NCBI GenBank assembly: GCA_008477525.1
Contig: SPDT01000013.1
Coordinates: forward strand, 1,659,501 to 1,723,500
Reading direction: 5' to 3'
Origin: Hypomyces perniciosus
Taxonomy: Eukaryota; Ascomycota; Sordariomycetes; Hypocreales; Hypocreaceae
Length of the DNA stretch: 64,000 nucleotides
Part shown: positions 23,600-36,579 of the stretch, piece after piece
How positions within the stretch are numbered: the stretch's first letter is position 1
Layout of the letters: each line of letters starts with the position of its first letter
The notes under the pieces: generated by a model
Told to the model about the DNA's origin: nothing
Seen by the model: the letters and a program-made list of their open reading frames with translations, nothing else
Database searches by the model: none
Position numbers and translations under genes: made by a program

Positions 23600-25555
23600 C
23601 TACTGCGCAAATTTGCCCGTATCTGAAACTACCTTGATGCGAATTCCTGGACTGGCCGGACTAGGTTCACCCAGGAAACAATCCCGAACGTAGTCGATGT
23701 CACGTCCACGATATGTCTCAAAAAGCGCCAGGTCGAATCGGCAAAGGAGCGTCGCGAGGGTGATATACATCTCTGCATATGCAAAACTATCGAAAATCGT
23801 TAGATAAACACTTGAAACAGAATACGGGGGCCATCTTCCGTACTCCATGCCCTGACACATTCGGGTTCCCTTGCCAAATGCAACAAAGGAGCGGTTGGCT
23901 CGCTCAGTCGGGTTAAACCAACGTTCTGGGTCAAATTTCAGTGGGTGGGGATAAATAGTTGGATCGTGGAGAATGTCTGGATGGCTCATGCTAACAGGTG
24001 TCTAGGCAGAGCAGAGTTAGTGTCAAATAATTACTCGCATAGTCTAAAAGTTTATTGTGGCTCACCTGGGCTGGAATGACCCAGTTTTGATACGCAAGTT
24101 CTTTGTTTGACACTAGGGGCAATCTGGATGTTGTTACAGCCCTAAGTCGAAGAGACTCTCGGACAGAAGCCGCCTAGGATGTGCGATAAGTGTCAAGTCC
24201 AGTCATTTAGTGATTGGGAAGTCATCCTCACCAGCCATGGTAATTTTTCCAAGGTTCTCAGATCCGGCACTTGGTCATTATCACCCGCGGCTTCCAGTAT
24301 CTCACCCTGGACTTTCTGTAGAATCTCTGGATTTTCAAGAAGGTGGAAGATTGTATGAGCCAGGAGACGAGCAGTAGTTTCGCCTCCAGCGAATAGCATT
24401 GTTGCTCCTTCTTGCTGTAAACAAATTGCATTCTTTTCATGGGGTGGGAGTGAGCTTCGTTCAATTGCATGAAAGAGAGTTTTGGGTCGCTGCAGGCTAA
24501 TCTTGGCACCGGAATCGCTCTCAGGTTTCTGCGGTGGCTGGTGTTCTTTAGTTGAAATGTAGTCCGCGACCATGCTTGCCATTGTCTTGGTTCATGTCAG
24601 ATTCACATGAAGTTGAGTTGAATATTGAGAGGTCTCACCGTATGAACTCCAAGAAGTCTTGATACATCCGGCAACATGTGGGAAAGGAATGAGTGTGGTA
24701 ATGATCTCACAATAGCAAGAGTCCAAGGGAATTGCTTGATAAAAGGAGTTGCGGCAGCCACTGACTGCATAGCGTTTCTCCAGCTTTGAGCCGCACCAGG
24801 ATCACTCATCAAGTCAGACTCTTTATCGAATGCATAATGATAAAGAGTATCCGTGGTGAAAGCAAGTAAAACCGTGTCTAGTTGGACTGGCTTACCCTCT
24901 TCCAAGGACTCCTTGAATCTGCCCGCCAATTGATTAACGTGTTGTCGAATCAAACCCTCCCCGTCTGCAAGGAGAGCCCGTTTCGAGAACAAAGGTGCAT
25001 TGGCAGCCCTTCTCAAGCGATGGATATCATGTTCGATCGTCCCATGGCCTAAATGGCAACGAGTATTAGCTACACAGAATTCCTTAGCAAACAAAGGGTA
25101 GAAAGATGCTTACTTCCGAGGGGTAATCCCGCCATGCGAGCAGCGGGCGGATACTTGTCACGATGAGTTGGATTTGGGGCATAGAGAGTGTCCAGCCATA
25201 AAGGATCACGAATATGAATCTCATCTGGATTGATGCGAACAATAGGGCCTATACAATCTTTAATTATCGACAACCATGCGTGCATGTAGAAAGGATACAT
25301 ACCATACTGATCATGCATACGATCTATCTCTTTTGCAAATTGTCCCCCGGGACTCTTCAACAAGTCGTAGTAGCACTCGTACCATTTTGTGATTGTGGCC
25401 AATTTTGGCCCCGGAAATCGTGACAATGGGTGGAAAGCGAGACGGTAGATGACGACCCAACCTATCATCAAGCAAAATATGCCCAAGACATACAACGCTG
25501 CTTCCCGCAAAGTGACTGAGCATATATGCTCAATCACAATTGCCGTAGAGAGCAT
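23600..25555 (-). CDS. Cytochrome P450 (C), intact, seven exons
   Basis: P450 monooxygenase next in line to the terpene synthase, hence a likely tailoring oxidase. Exons 25555-25303, 25248-25114, 25048-24639, 24585-24232, 24173-24066, 24001-23844 and 23786-23600 join to 534 aa. An N-terminal anchor ([18 protein letters not shown]) is followed by [11 protein letters not shown], then the typical [15 protein letters not shown] block (C-helix), the I-helix [15 protein letters not shown], ExxR in RESLRLR, FDPERWF, and the haem loop [11 protein letters not shown]. Intron lengths are about 50-75 nt. The first intron is 54 nt and stays open in frame, so an unspliced read would look coding. Its 5' end points at the transposon block and, beyond it, at the divergent terpene synthase. 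Confidence 0.88.
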
Positions 25556-25786
25556 TTTGATAGCCTTCCTTTGCCAATCTGCTTTGTGTGTAGAAAGGCG
25601 GGAGGTTGTCAGAGTTCACACTATCGCGGGTTGTGTGCCTGACACTCTAGTCTGACAACCAGACTAGATATCAAGTCTCTGACGATCAGAATGGACAACT
25701 CTCTCCTGTAAAAAATTTTCCGCACTAGCAGCTGTTAGTAGCATGTTAGTTCAGGAGCTTTTACAGGCTACAAGAAGCAGCGCAAC

Positions 25787-25948
25787 TATCACGGCACCAA
25801 ACCTGCCCTCTAATAACTCATCAGCATTACATACGCCCTCACGTAATAACTTAGTCCTACACTTTTAAACCACATTCTTATAACTTCTTGCCTTATTTCA
25901 GGCATAATAAAGATATTACCTTAACCTGCTATTCTATATATTATAATA
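25787..25948 (+). repeat. Gypsy 5' LTR (162 bp)
   Basis: Starts TATCACGGCACC (an original TG is probably now TA) and ends ACTATAATA-like. It is directly preceded by GCAAC. It is the least AT-mutated of the three LTR copies. Confidence 0.8.
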
Positions 25949-26860
25949 CTTTATGTATTTTTATAATAACTGCGCTATTACCTTTAGCTTTTAAGTTTAT
26001 TTAAAAGAAATTAATAAAGTCGCTAAGAGCCTAGTTATAATACTATAAAAAGCCTTATATTTTATAAGAAATTTACTAATTTTTAACTATAGTAAAACTT
26101 TAAGCCTAACAGCCTATATCTTTATAGTAAAAAATATACTTTAATTTAATTCTTTAACCTATATTTAATTCTTTAGCTTATATTTAATTTAAAAATATTA
26201 AACTAAAAATATAAAATATAAAAAAAGACTTAATTAAAAAGTAAAATCTATTAAGTATTTCTATAAGTAATTTGATATTTATATTATTTTAAAAGCATAT
26301 AATAATAATTATAATTTAACTTTATAGCTTTAAATATTAAAATTTAAATAATCTTTTAATATTATTTTAATTGCTTTTAAAATAAAAAATTTAATTCTTA
26401 TATAATTTTAAAATGAAAAAATTTAAAAATATTATTATTATTATAAATATGAAGTTGATTTAATATAAAATTTAAAATTAAAGTAATATAATTAATAAAG
26501 TTATTAAAATTAAAAGTAATAATGTTTTAAAGTATTAAATTAATAACTTTAAAACTAAATGTAGTATTAAAAATAAAAATATAAAAACCTAAAAAAATAT
26601 ATAAATATATCTATATATATATAATATTACATAATAATATTTATAATTTAATATAACAAGTATTTAATTATATTATAATAAAAATAAAAAGTAATAAAAC
26701 CCTTATTAAATTTTTAAATTTATCATATAAAACTTTTAACCTTTTATAATCTATTATTTAAAAGTTTAATATTTATTATATAATAACTAAATTATTTTAA
26801 AACTTTATTATTAAATTTTGTAAATTAATAGCTTAAATTAATAAAATTAATATTTAAAAG

Positions 26861-29627
26861 AATAGTGCTATTTATATAGATAAAAATTGCTATTTATATA
26901 GATAGTCTGTGCGCCACCCACAAAAATCTCCCTATAGCTCTTTATACTCTGCAACTTAAACTATAGCAATAATACTATTACAGTAATATTATTAGCGCCG
27001 TTATAATAATAGATATCCCTGTTAACCTTTTATTAATTTAATCTGAAAAGATAACTGGCTTTAATTTTATTAAACGCCTTAATTTTAATAGTGAAAACTA
27101 TAGCCAGCTGCAGTTGCCTTTAAAGCTGCTAGATTTGCCTGAATTTAACTATGAAATCCTACTTCCACTATTATCTTTTTTATTTAATTCTTTTAGTAAC
27201 TTAATTTCTTTTTTACAGGATTTCTTTCTCAGTAGTAGCGCACCTATTATTATTAGGAATAGCTCCTCGCCTTACGAGGTAAACGGAACTATAATTAAGA
27301 TATACTATAACCTTTATTGCAATTATTTTAAAAAGCCGACTTTTATAAATATTAGTATATAAAAGCTATTAACGCAAAAGATTAACTGCCCCTTTAAATT
27401 AATAGCAATAGCGACAAAACGATTTAACTAAAAGTAATCTTATTGCATTAACTGCTATTTATATAATTACCCCTTATTTTTTAACCTTTTTGCCTATATT
27501 ATACATTATCAGCAAATTTAAAACTAGTGTATATTTAAGTGTAACCTCTTTAAGTATAAAGCACTTCCTGCCTATAAAATAACTAATATTATTAAAGATT
27601 TAAATCCTGCCAATTATATATTCTTTTATTAAAAAGATATTTATTATAACTGTTAAAAGATCTATAAAGAAGGTTTTAAGGGCTGTACAGCAATTTAAAT
27701 TTAGATTAAATACCTTTAAGATTGTTATTTTTATTACTATAATCAGTTTAGTCCTAATAATAAAATTAAAGGCGTTTTCTGGATATATCTATAGTATAAG
27801 ATAATATAGAAGCGGTTCCTTAAAGTATTAGGATTTAATAATATATATAAAACTAATAGATTTAATATATATCTATTCTAAGCAACTAGAATTACTAATG
27901 AGAAGTTTATCGCTAATTTTGCTTTTAGCTTTATTAATATAGAAAAGGAAGATGGCTTTTAATGGCTTTATAAGCAGTGAGATTTGCTCTGCACTGTAAT
28001 TGGCGCCCTAGCTTTAATTATTGCAATTATAGATAAAGAGCAGGCCTTTAAAAATACATTTAGGCGTGTTTTTCTGGATATATAATAGTAGCTTTATATA
28101 TATTATATTAATGCTAATATTAAAGCTAACATTAAATTATAGTAGAAGAAGCTAGGGAATAATAATAATAATATAGATAATAATAATGATAATAATGTTA
28201 TTGGCTGTAATGTAAGATAATGCTAAGTAAGGCATTTTAAGCTTTACTTTAACTAAGTGCAAGTATAGTTTTAATAGTATATATAAAGTATAGAAGCGCG
28301 TAATTTATATTGATAAGGAAGTTAATTTTAAGTTAATTTAGGCTGCGATAAGGTTAGTATATAATCGTATATAGGCATATATCTTATACTATATTTCTTG
28401 CAAATATATACCCTTTTAACTTTAATAGGCTTATTGCTATATTAAGCAATACTGCAATTTTAGCTAATAGGTTAATAGTTTAGTTAAAATAGCCTATAAG
28501 GATATAAAGATTTATTTAGTTTTAAATACTAGTAACCTTTTATATCTTTATATAATACTGCTATAAATAATTTAAAAGAAAAAGTAAGACTATATTTAGA
28601 AAGCTGCCTTTATATAGATGCATTAATATATTAATTTTATAATATAGTAATAGTAATTTAGCGAGATTGCAATATATATTAGTTATATAGCTATTAACCT
28701 CTTTACCTAGTAATATTAAATTACTGTTATTGCTTTACTTATATAAAGAGAGCTAAAGCTGCTTTAACTTTATTATAGCACTTTTATACAATAATATACT
28801 TTACTGTATAGTTATTTTATCTTTTAAAGGCTTGAAGCTACTGAGCCTTTAAATAAATATAATATATATCCGCGATAGTGGCTTATAAAGCTTTTAATAA
28901 GTCTGCTATTATTTTATATAGGGAATCCTATTAATAGTTATATGTATTAGGATCTAGATAAACTGCTCTTTTATATCTAAGACCTTAATATTATTTAAAA
29001 TCTTTATAAAAGACCCCGATTACTGAATAATAGGAAACTGCTTATGCCAGTTATACTTTAAGCTGTTAATAGTAGTAATAATAGTAGCGGGGATAGTATT
29101 AGTTTTATATAATAGATTTAATAGATTTAATAACCTTAATAGTTACAGTAATTATAGAGAGGATAAAGGCGACCTAAAGGGCGACCTAGGGGGTGACCGC
29201 CTAGATGCTAATTAGACTTTAATATTTAGCGAGCCCCTTTATAATTTAAGATAAATAGCTTTATTAGTTTATAGTAGATGCTATAAAGCTTTAGATTATT
29301 ATTTTAGCGTTTTAGGGGCTACAGAGGCTTGCGGGTCGCTAAAATATTGTAATAATAAAGCCGTATTTTAGCTATAGCTTTAGCTAGAATTAAAGAGGGG
29401 ATTAATGACATTATGCCAATTATATAGCCGGGAGAATAGTTAGCCTTTATATAGGTGGATAAAGGGGATAATGAAGATTTGTGATTTAAAGTAATCTGAT
29501 ATACTGTAAATAGCTGTTATTTAAAGAATTAAATTGTAGAGTGTAAGGAGCTATAGGGAGATTTTTGCAGGTGGCGCATAGACTATCTGTATAAATAGCA
29601 ATTTTTATCTGTATGAATAGCACTACT
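26861..29627 (+). mobile_element. Mutator-like element (MULE), full-size relic, 2.77 kb
   Basis: Terminal inverted repeats of about 95 bp. Left starts AATAGTGCTATTTATATAG and right, reversed, AGTAGTGCTATTCATACAG; both continue through GATAGTCT(G/A)TGCGCCACC to TCTCCCTATAGCTC. It is flanked by TATTTAAAA (26851-26859 and 29628-29636), a 9-bp duplication (10 bp with one G/A difference). Long TIRs, a 9-10-bp TSD and a MULE-type transposase inside agree. It is inserted in the gypsy element. Confidence 0.8.
27690..28170 (+). pseudogene. Degraded MULE transposase core
   Basis: One frame reads, with several stops, LGFNNIYKTNRFN, then ITNEKFIANFAF, IEKEDGF*WL, IIDKEQAFKN and FRRVFLD, ending near INANIKAN. 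This is the order of the MULE DDE domain: first catalytic Asp block in (D/N)NTYKTNRF, second Asp in TDKEQA, and the C-x2-H block. The first catalytic Asp position reads Asn (a G-to-A change), Trp codons read as stops, and the Cys-His positions are Tyr, all as RIP would produce. Confidence 0.7.
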
Positions 29628-30630
29628 TATTTAAAAAATTAATATTTTTTATTTTAATATATTTAAAAATATAATTATTACTTTTATTAATAAAAGTAAT
29701 AAACGTATAAGTAAAAATTATTTATTTATTTAAAGAACTGTTAATTAAAAAGTATATAATAATTTTAAAAAATAAATTTATTATATTAAATTTAAACGTA
29801 CTTGTAAATTTAGAAAAGTTAAATAGTAATTATATTAAGCAAAAAAGTTTACTTTAAAAGAAATTAAACCTTTTAAAGTATAAAAATATATAGAATTTTA
29901 TATAATTAAATATTATATTTTTTATTTTATAATATAAAAAAATATTAATAATTTTATAATTTATATTATTATCATGATAGTTAATATATAGTTAATATAT
30001 AGTTAATAATTATATAAAAAAATAAAAAGTTAATAGTATAAAACTTTAAATTTTATAGAAATATACTAATAGCTATATAAAATATAAAATATATTACAAT
30101 AATAATATTATGATACTTTAAAGTAAACTATATACTTTAAGTTAAAGTAAAAGTATATTAATATTATAAATTTTAATTTTTTAATTTTTATAATATTAAT
30201 ATTTTTTAGCTTAAAGAAATAATTTATTATACGATAAAAAACCTATTTTGATATTATATTAATAAACCTAACTTTATTAAAAAATTAATTACTTTTAATC
30301 ATGTACTTATTTATAAAGATATAACCTTTAATATAAAGAATTTCAAAAAAGTAATTTTTTAATAATATTATATTAAAAAGTATAACAAAATGTTAAAATA
30401 GTTTATAAACTTAATACCTTTATAAATATAATAGATTATTATTAATCATAAACTATTAATTTTAAATTATAAATAATAACTTATTATTTATTTATATTAT
30501 TTTATTTTTAAGATATTTATTAATAATTATATTAACTTTTATTAATAATAGCTATTTAATATAAAACTTTATAAATTAATACTTTCTTTAAAAGTTTTAA
30601 AATTTTAATATTATAATTATTTAAATTAAA

Positions 30631-31044
30631 AGTAATGCTATTCACACAGATAAAAATTGCTATTCGCACAGATAGTCTATACACCACCCGCGACAATCTC
30701 CCCGCAGCTCCGTACACTATATACCTAAAATACTACTACACTAATAGGTAGTACAACAATACATCAAATAACAGGTCTTCAGTATCCCTTCTATCTGCTC
30801 TATATAAAATCTCCCTAGGCCAACTAGTCTTCTAGCTGTATAGTCGCTACAATTTCACTAAACTCGTCTTTAATCCCTAGGTCACCCTTTCCCTCTCCCT
30901 GTGACTGCTGTATTGGTTATATAACTGTTGTATATATTGTGTAATATCAACTCTGTCTTTACTGCTGCTGCTATTAGAGATTTTTAGTAGCGCATAGACC
31001 ATCTATACGAACAGCAAACTTTATCTGTGTAAATAGCATTACTA
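30631..31044. mobile_element. Non-autonomous MULE, 414 bp (copy 2)
   Basis: Same TIR family as the 2.77-kb MULE: AGTAATGCTATTCACACAG, then GATAGTCTATACACCACC at the left and its inverted match at the right. Flanked by TAAATTAAA (30622-30630 and 31045-31053). The interior has no transposase and is much less AT-rich than the surrounding gypsy sequence. Confidence 0.8.
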
Positions 31045-32636
31045 TAAATTAAAAAGCTATATTTTAATTTATAATAAAATAATAGTATAGTTTATTAATT
31101 ATATAATTTTAAATATAAAAATATAAAAGTATAAAAAATTATATGGATTTTTTATTATTAATCTTTTAAATTAAAGCCCCTTATTTTTAAAAAGATTATA
31201 GCTATAATAATATAATTTTAATATGAACTAGCCTATATTAACAGTTACTTTTAATTTATAATATAATTTAATAAACTATTACTTTTAAACCTATACTGTA
31301 TTAATAATTCTTAATTTAATAATTATTTTACATAACATTAATATTTTAAATAAACCTTTAAAGTTAATATTTTATATTATTAATAAAAAGCAAAATAGAA
31401 TATAAAAGAGGATAAAAAAAAGGTTAAAAAGAAAATTAAGTGTTGAGCTTATATTAAAAATATATTAAAGGAAATAATGCTTTAATATAAAAAAAGGGAT
31501 TTATATATTAACTTTATATAAATATTAAAGTAAAATTATTACTATGTTTATTAATTTAATAACTATAAAGGATTCAAAATTAAAGTATCACTAATATTAA
31601 ATAAGCCTTTAATATTAATTTTAATAATATTTATGATTAATAAGTATTAATGTTTATATTAATAAAATTTAATGTAGTTTTTTAAATTAAATATATTAAT
31701 ATTTAAGCAACTTATACTAGTAATATTATATAAGTGATTTAATTTAATAATCATTTTAATAATTATTATAATATTATTTATTTAATATATAAAATTAATT
31801 GAAATGAATTTAATAAAGGAGATATAAAAGTAAAATTAAAATTAATATAAAATAATATTTAAAAGAAACTTTTTTATTAATTATAAAATAAAATTATTAA
31901 CTTTTCTTTATAATTAATAAATAAATTTCTTTTTAATAAATTATAAAATTAAACTTTTATTAAAGAAAAAACAATTATATTAAACAAACAATTTAATATT
32001 ATTACATAAACTTTAAATTATATAAAAATAATTAAATAAAAGCCTAATTCAAGGATTTATTAAATAGTTTTAATAAAATATATTATTTTTTTACTTTTCA
32101 TTATAAAATTGAAAAAAAGTATTTATATTTATTAAAGTTATTAAAGCTTTAATGATATTTGAATTTATTTAATTATGTAACAGGAATATTAATGATATAT
32201 ATAAAAAGTTATAAATTAATTAATCAATATAAACTTTTAAATTAATATTAAAAAATATAAATTAAAAATAATGAAATTAAAATAAACTTTTAAAGAAAAT
32301 AACTATAATTATAAATTAAAAGAAACCGTTAAACTTATATAAACCTTAATACTTTTAAGCTTTATAAATTTTTATTAATAGTTTATTAAAGACTTTTTTA
32401 ATATTTATAAACCTTTAAATAATTTATTAAAGAAAAATATATTATAGAATTAAATAAAGCTTTATATTACTGCATTTAACTATGTTAAAACTTAATTTAT
32501 AACTGCTTTAATCTTTACTTTTTGTAATTATAATAAAAGAATAATCTTAAAAATAAATACTTTAAATTAAATATTTAATAGTATTTCCTTTTAATATAAT
32601 AAACATAATATTTTGTAATTAATAATTTATTTTTTA

Positions 32637-32787
32637 TTAAAGTATTTATTTATTAAATATAATTATAAAATTTATAATAAAAACTTATTAATTATTATTA
32701 AATTATTAGAAAATAATACTTTAAACTTTAAAGTATAAAGAATAAATTTAAAATTATTATCAACTATAAAAACTTAAAATACTGTAT
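32637..32787 (+). pseudogene. Degraded gypsy RNase H segment
   Basis: The frame reads KYNYKIYNKNLLIIIKLLEN, then LKLLSTIKT*NTV after a stop. This matches the gypsy RNase H block NYxIYDKELLAII...LTDHKNLxYF, with Asp to Asn, His to Tyr or Ile type losses and stops. Confidence 0.65.
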
Positions 32788-34310
32788 AACTATTAGAGTA
32801 TTAAATTAAAAATAAATTAAAATAATAATTAATGAAAAAAAAGAAAGCTTTACACTTAAAAAACTGCTTTAATTTTTATATTTATATTAATATTATATAA
32901 AATATAAATAATAAAAGTTTATTTACTATAAGAATTAATATTTTCATTTTAAACTTAGAAGTATTAATTAATAAAATAATTAATAAAGTTTCTAAAATAT
33001 TAAATATAGTGAATATTATAATATAAGCGCTTTAAAGTTTAATTATTTAAGAATAATTTAAAAGTATTTAAAATAACTTAAAGGCGGTAATATAAGACTT
33101 TTAAATCGATAGTAATTAAATATATTATTAAAGATAACTTTAACTTTTATTAATAAATAAAATAAAGATATAAATAATATATTAAATATACTGTGTTAAA
33201 TTAAAAAGATATTTAAAATAAATAAAAATATTAAACTTTTTTAATTATATATATTAATAATTATAAATATTAATTAATTAATACTTTTATTAAAAGTTAT
33301 AATTGATATTCTTTAAAGAAAGTTAAATAAATCTACTTTTTTAAGATTTTTAAAACTAGTATTTATACTATTTTAAACTTAAAGTAATATTTTAATAAAT
33401 TATATTATATTATTACTTAATTATGATTAATAAAGTTTAATTTATAAGAATATCTTTATAATACTATATTATTTAATAGAAATATACTATTTTATTATGA
33501 TTTATATATTTAATATTAAAAAACTTATTAATATTTTTATTTTATATATTTATATTTTATATAAAGCTTTAAAAATAATTATATTCAATTAAAGTATTTA
33601 GTTTATATTTAAATTTAAAACGTAATTATTGTAATAGTTTAAAATCTACTTTAAATATTCTTTAGCCTATGATTTAAAAATTAATAATTAAATTAAATAA
33701 TTAAATATAAAGCTAACGTAATATTGTAGGAAGTTTATAAATTTGTATTAAAATAATTAAATATTTAAAATAATAAAAGTTTTATTATTTTCTACAAATT
33801 ATAGTTTCTACTTATATTTAAAAGTTAAGCCTTTTAACCTTTACCTGCTAAATTTAGTTACTGCTTAAAAGTAAAGTTTCTATAAAGTGAATACTATAGT
33901 TAAATATTTTAAATAAATCTTAAATTAATTAAAAGCCTTTATAGTATAATTAATTGTTTAATATAAAGCGATTGTTAATATATTAAAAAAAGATTTATAT
34001 TAATTTATAGTTAATAAAAAAGTTTACTTTAAGATTAAATACTTTGAAATAAATTATATATTAAAAGAAAAAGATAATAAATAGGTAAGCCTATATAAAA
34101 TTCTTAATATATACCTTTAAGTTTATTAACTTAAACTCTTTAACTATATTTATATTTTCTTTATATTTTATAACTCTTGTTTTAGATTATTAGTAGTTAA
34201 TAAAGTAGGCTAATATATATCTTTATTAAAATAAAATATTATAAATAAATAAAAGAATAAAAATATATAAAGCTACATCCTAAAAAGAGATAATAAAATA
34301 AATAAAGTAA

Positions 34311-34510
34311 TAAAAAAGTAGGAATTTAATAAAATCTTTAATTATTATAATAAAGATAGCCTATACTATTATATAGCCTAGAAATACTATATATTAAGCT
34401 AATAACCTGTGAAAGACTTAAAGGGATAAGATATGACTTTTTTAAAATATTATATAAAAAACCTTAATAAGCCTGGCCTGCTTGCCTAGGTTAAGAAAAG
34501 GAGGATAATT
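34311..34510 (+). pseudogene. Degraded integrase chromodomain (first tandem copy)
   Basis: With TAG where Trp is expected, the frame reads EFNKIFNYYNKDSLYYYIA, then KYY..., PVKDLKG and FLKYYIKN...KPG. This is the chromodomain order W-E-x-E-K-I-L-x10-YLVKWKGY...W-E-P...L. The second tandem unit holds the same domain near 35215-35410. Confidence 0.65.
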
Positions 34511-34632
34511 AATTAACTAAACCTGTAATATAATAGCCGTTTATAATAAAATTAAGATAATAAAAGGATTAAAATATATATAGTTTTAGAATAGCTATTT
34601 AAAGGTAAATAAAGTTTAAAAAGGGGGGGTAT

Positions 34633-34794
34633 TATTATAGCATTACGCCTATCCTTTAATAACTTATAAGTATTATATATATCCTTATATAATAACTTAA
34701 TGCTATACCTTTAAACAATATTTTTATAGCTTTTTACTTTATTTAAGGCATAGTAAAGATATTACCTTAACCTATTATTCTATATACTATAATA
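34633..34794 (+). repeat. Gypsy middle LTR (162 bp)
   Basis: Same length and sequence family as the outer LTRs. It is preceded by a G-run polypurine tract and followed by a second partial internal region. Confidence 0.8.
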
Positions 34795-35537
34795 AAAGTA
34801 AATACTATAGTTAAGTATTTTTAAGAAATCTTAAACTAATTAAAAGCCTTTATAATATAATTAATCGCTTAATATAAAGCTGCAGTTAATATATTAAAAA
34901 AGGACTTATATTCATTTATAGTTAGCGAAAGGGTATAATTAAAAATTAAATACTTTAAAATAAACTGCTTAATAAAAAAAGCGATAATAAATAAATAAAC
35001 TTATATAAAATCTTTAATATATATCTTTAAATTTATTAACTTAAACTCTTTAACTATATTTATATCTTTTTTATATTTTATAACTCTTCCTTTACACTAC
35101 TAATAGTTAATAAAGTAAATTAATAAATATACCTATTAAAATAAAATACTATTAATAAATAAAGAATAAGACTATATAGGGATAAATCCTTAAAAGAGAT
35201 AATAAAATAAATAAAATAATAGAAAAGTAAAAATTTAATAAAATCTTTTACTATAATAAAGATAGCCTATATTATTATATAGCCTAAAAATACTATACAC
35301 TAAGCTAATAACCTATAAAAGACTTAAAAAAATAAAACGCTGCGCTTTTAAAATACTATATAAAAACCTTCATAAGCCTGGCCTACCTACTTAAATTAAA
35401 AAGAGGAAGATAACTAATTAGCTGAACCTGCAATATAGTAGCCGTTTATAATAAAATTAATATAATAGGAGGATTAGAATATATATAGTCTTAAAATAGC
35501 TATTTTAAAGCAAATAAAGTTTAAAAGGGGGGGGTAT

Positions 35538-35699
35538 TATTACAGCACTAAACCTGCCCTTTAATAACTGATTAGTATTATATATGCCCTTATATAATAA
35601 CTTAGTCCTATACCTTTAAACTATATTCTTATAGCTTTTTGCCTTATTTAAGGCATAATAAAGATATTACCTTAACCCGCTATTCTATATACTATAATA
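35538..35699 (+). repeat. Gypsy 3' LTR (162 bp)
   Basis: Preceded by an eight-G polypurine tract and followed directly by the duplicated GCAAC. Confidence 0.8.
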
Positions 35700-36336
35700 G
35701 CAACAGCTATTAGGCTATCGCCAGCCTAACAGTTAAAAAATGCAGCAAAAGTATATTTAGAGAGTTAGCCTTACACTGTATTGCCTGCTTTAAACCACTG
35801 GATTTAAAGACTAAATAGCCTTAAAACTAGGCTGCTTTAGATATTAAATGCTGACAAAATCTATAGTAGGTTAAGGCTTTACTGCTTTTATTAATATCTG
35901 AAAAATAGTACTAATTGCGAGGGTTTTTCTCCTATTAAAAGAGGCTAACCCCTTTTTTTTAAGGGTTTTCCTATTTACTATAACTGCTCTTATATAGATC
36001 TTGGCTATAAAGGGATTTTAAAGGGTTATAGAGTATATAATTTAAGGTAAGGTTATAAAAGGAATTACTGGCTGGAAAAATCTTAGTTTTTCTAGGTATA
36101 TATTTATATTTATAGAGATATTTAATATAGGCTTTAGCCTATACTGCGGCTTTTGCTGCGCCTTTTAACCCGCTAATGGGAGTTAGGCTTAATAACTTTG
36201 CCTTTAAGACTATAAAATCTTAAATAGTGGTCAGATACTAGCCTAGGATGTCCTTTTGCCCTACTGGGATTAGTGGCCTTTGCCATAGGACATTAATTGC
36301 ATATCATCATCATCATCATCATCGATCAGAATGGAC

Positions 36337-36579
36337 TGTCAGAATAATCCTTGCATATTGCATCTTCTAATTCCCGGTACATTCGGGAAATAGCTTAGGG
36401 AGAAATGCCGAGGCCTCCTCTATGGCTAGTGCTTAGATCCCGCCCAGGAGGAGTAGCCTTACAGAAGTTGCAACTTATAAGTAAGGGCGTGAATCGGCTT
36501 AGATACTCGGATGGCCGGAGTGGATTACACAAAAGTCCTTGTTCAAGGATGATAATCTACGAGGTAATGAGGCAATAAG
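36337..36579. other. Surviving single-copy spacer between the two transposon nests
   Basis: 243 bp of normal base composition, uninterrupted on both sides by TSD-defined insertions. Together with 25556-25696 and 44057-44265 it would make up the original spacer between P450 C and the terpene synthase. Confidence 0.65.

Larger units (their letters stand above)
25787..35699 (+). mobile_element. Ty3/gypsy chromovirus LTR retrotransposon with three LTRs, RIP-degraded
   Basis: Flanked by the 5-bp duplication GCAAC (25782-25786 and 35700-35704). Three LTRs, each 162 bp, lie at 25787, 34633 and 35538. The last two are preceded by a G-run polypurine tract. Pol remains are readable on the plus strand: an RNase H segment (about 32637-32787) and the integrase C-terminus with a chromodomain (34311-34510). 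In these, Trp codons have become TAG and Asp codons AAT. The order RNase H then integrase identifies Ty3/gypsy, and the chromodomain places it among chromoviruses. The internal region is extremely AT-rich. Two Mutator-like elements are inserted in it. Confidence 0.8.
33890..35699. repeat. 905-bp tandem duplication (integrase 3' end plus LTR)
   Basis: The unit 33890-34794 is repeated at 34795-35699. Each contains the end of integrase, the chromodomain, the polypurine tract and an LTR. The copies differ mostly by transitions. Only one TSD pair surrounds the whole, so the extra unit arose within the element, probably by unequal recombination. Confidence 0.75.
25697..36322 (+). mobile_element. 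LINE-like (non-LTR) element relic, interrupted by a gypsy element
   Basis: Outer shell of the left nest. It is bounded by a perfect 14-bp duplication CGATCAGAATGGAC (25683-25696 and 36323-36336) and ends in a CAT run (about seven units, 36303-36322) directly before the right copy. A long variable TSD next to a simple-repeat tail is the signature of target-primed reverse transcription. Only about 700 bp belongs to the element itself (25697-25786 and 35700-36322); the rest is the inserted gypsy element. It is 5' truncated, and no reverse transcriptase is readable. Confidence 0.65.

Noticed and set aside
27114..27362. 82-codon plus-strand open frame in the AT-rich block
   Set aside because: Part of the degraded MULE interior; open by chance in a region otherwise full of stops.
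26861..29627. Tc1/mariner identity for the long-TIR element (TA next to the ends)
   Set aside because: Three copies each show 9-bp duplications and the largest contains a MULE transposase relic; the TA is part of the terminal sequence.
36301..36323. CAT run as a CRISPR-like or coding repeat
   Set aside because: Single simple repeat with no spacers; explained as the tail of the LINE-like element.
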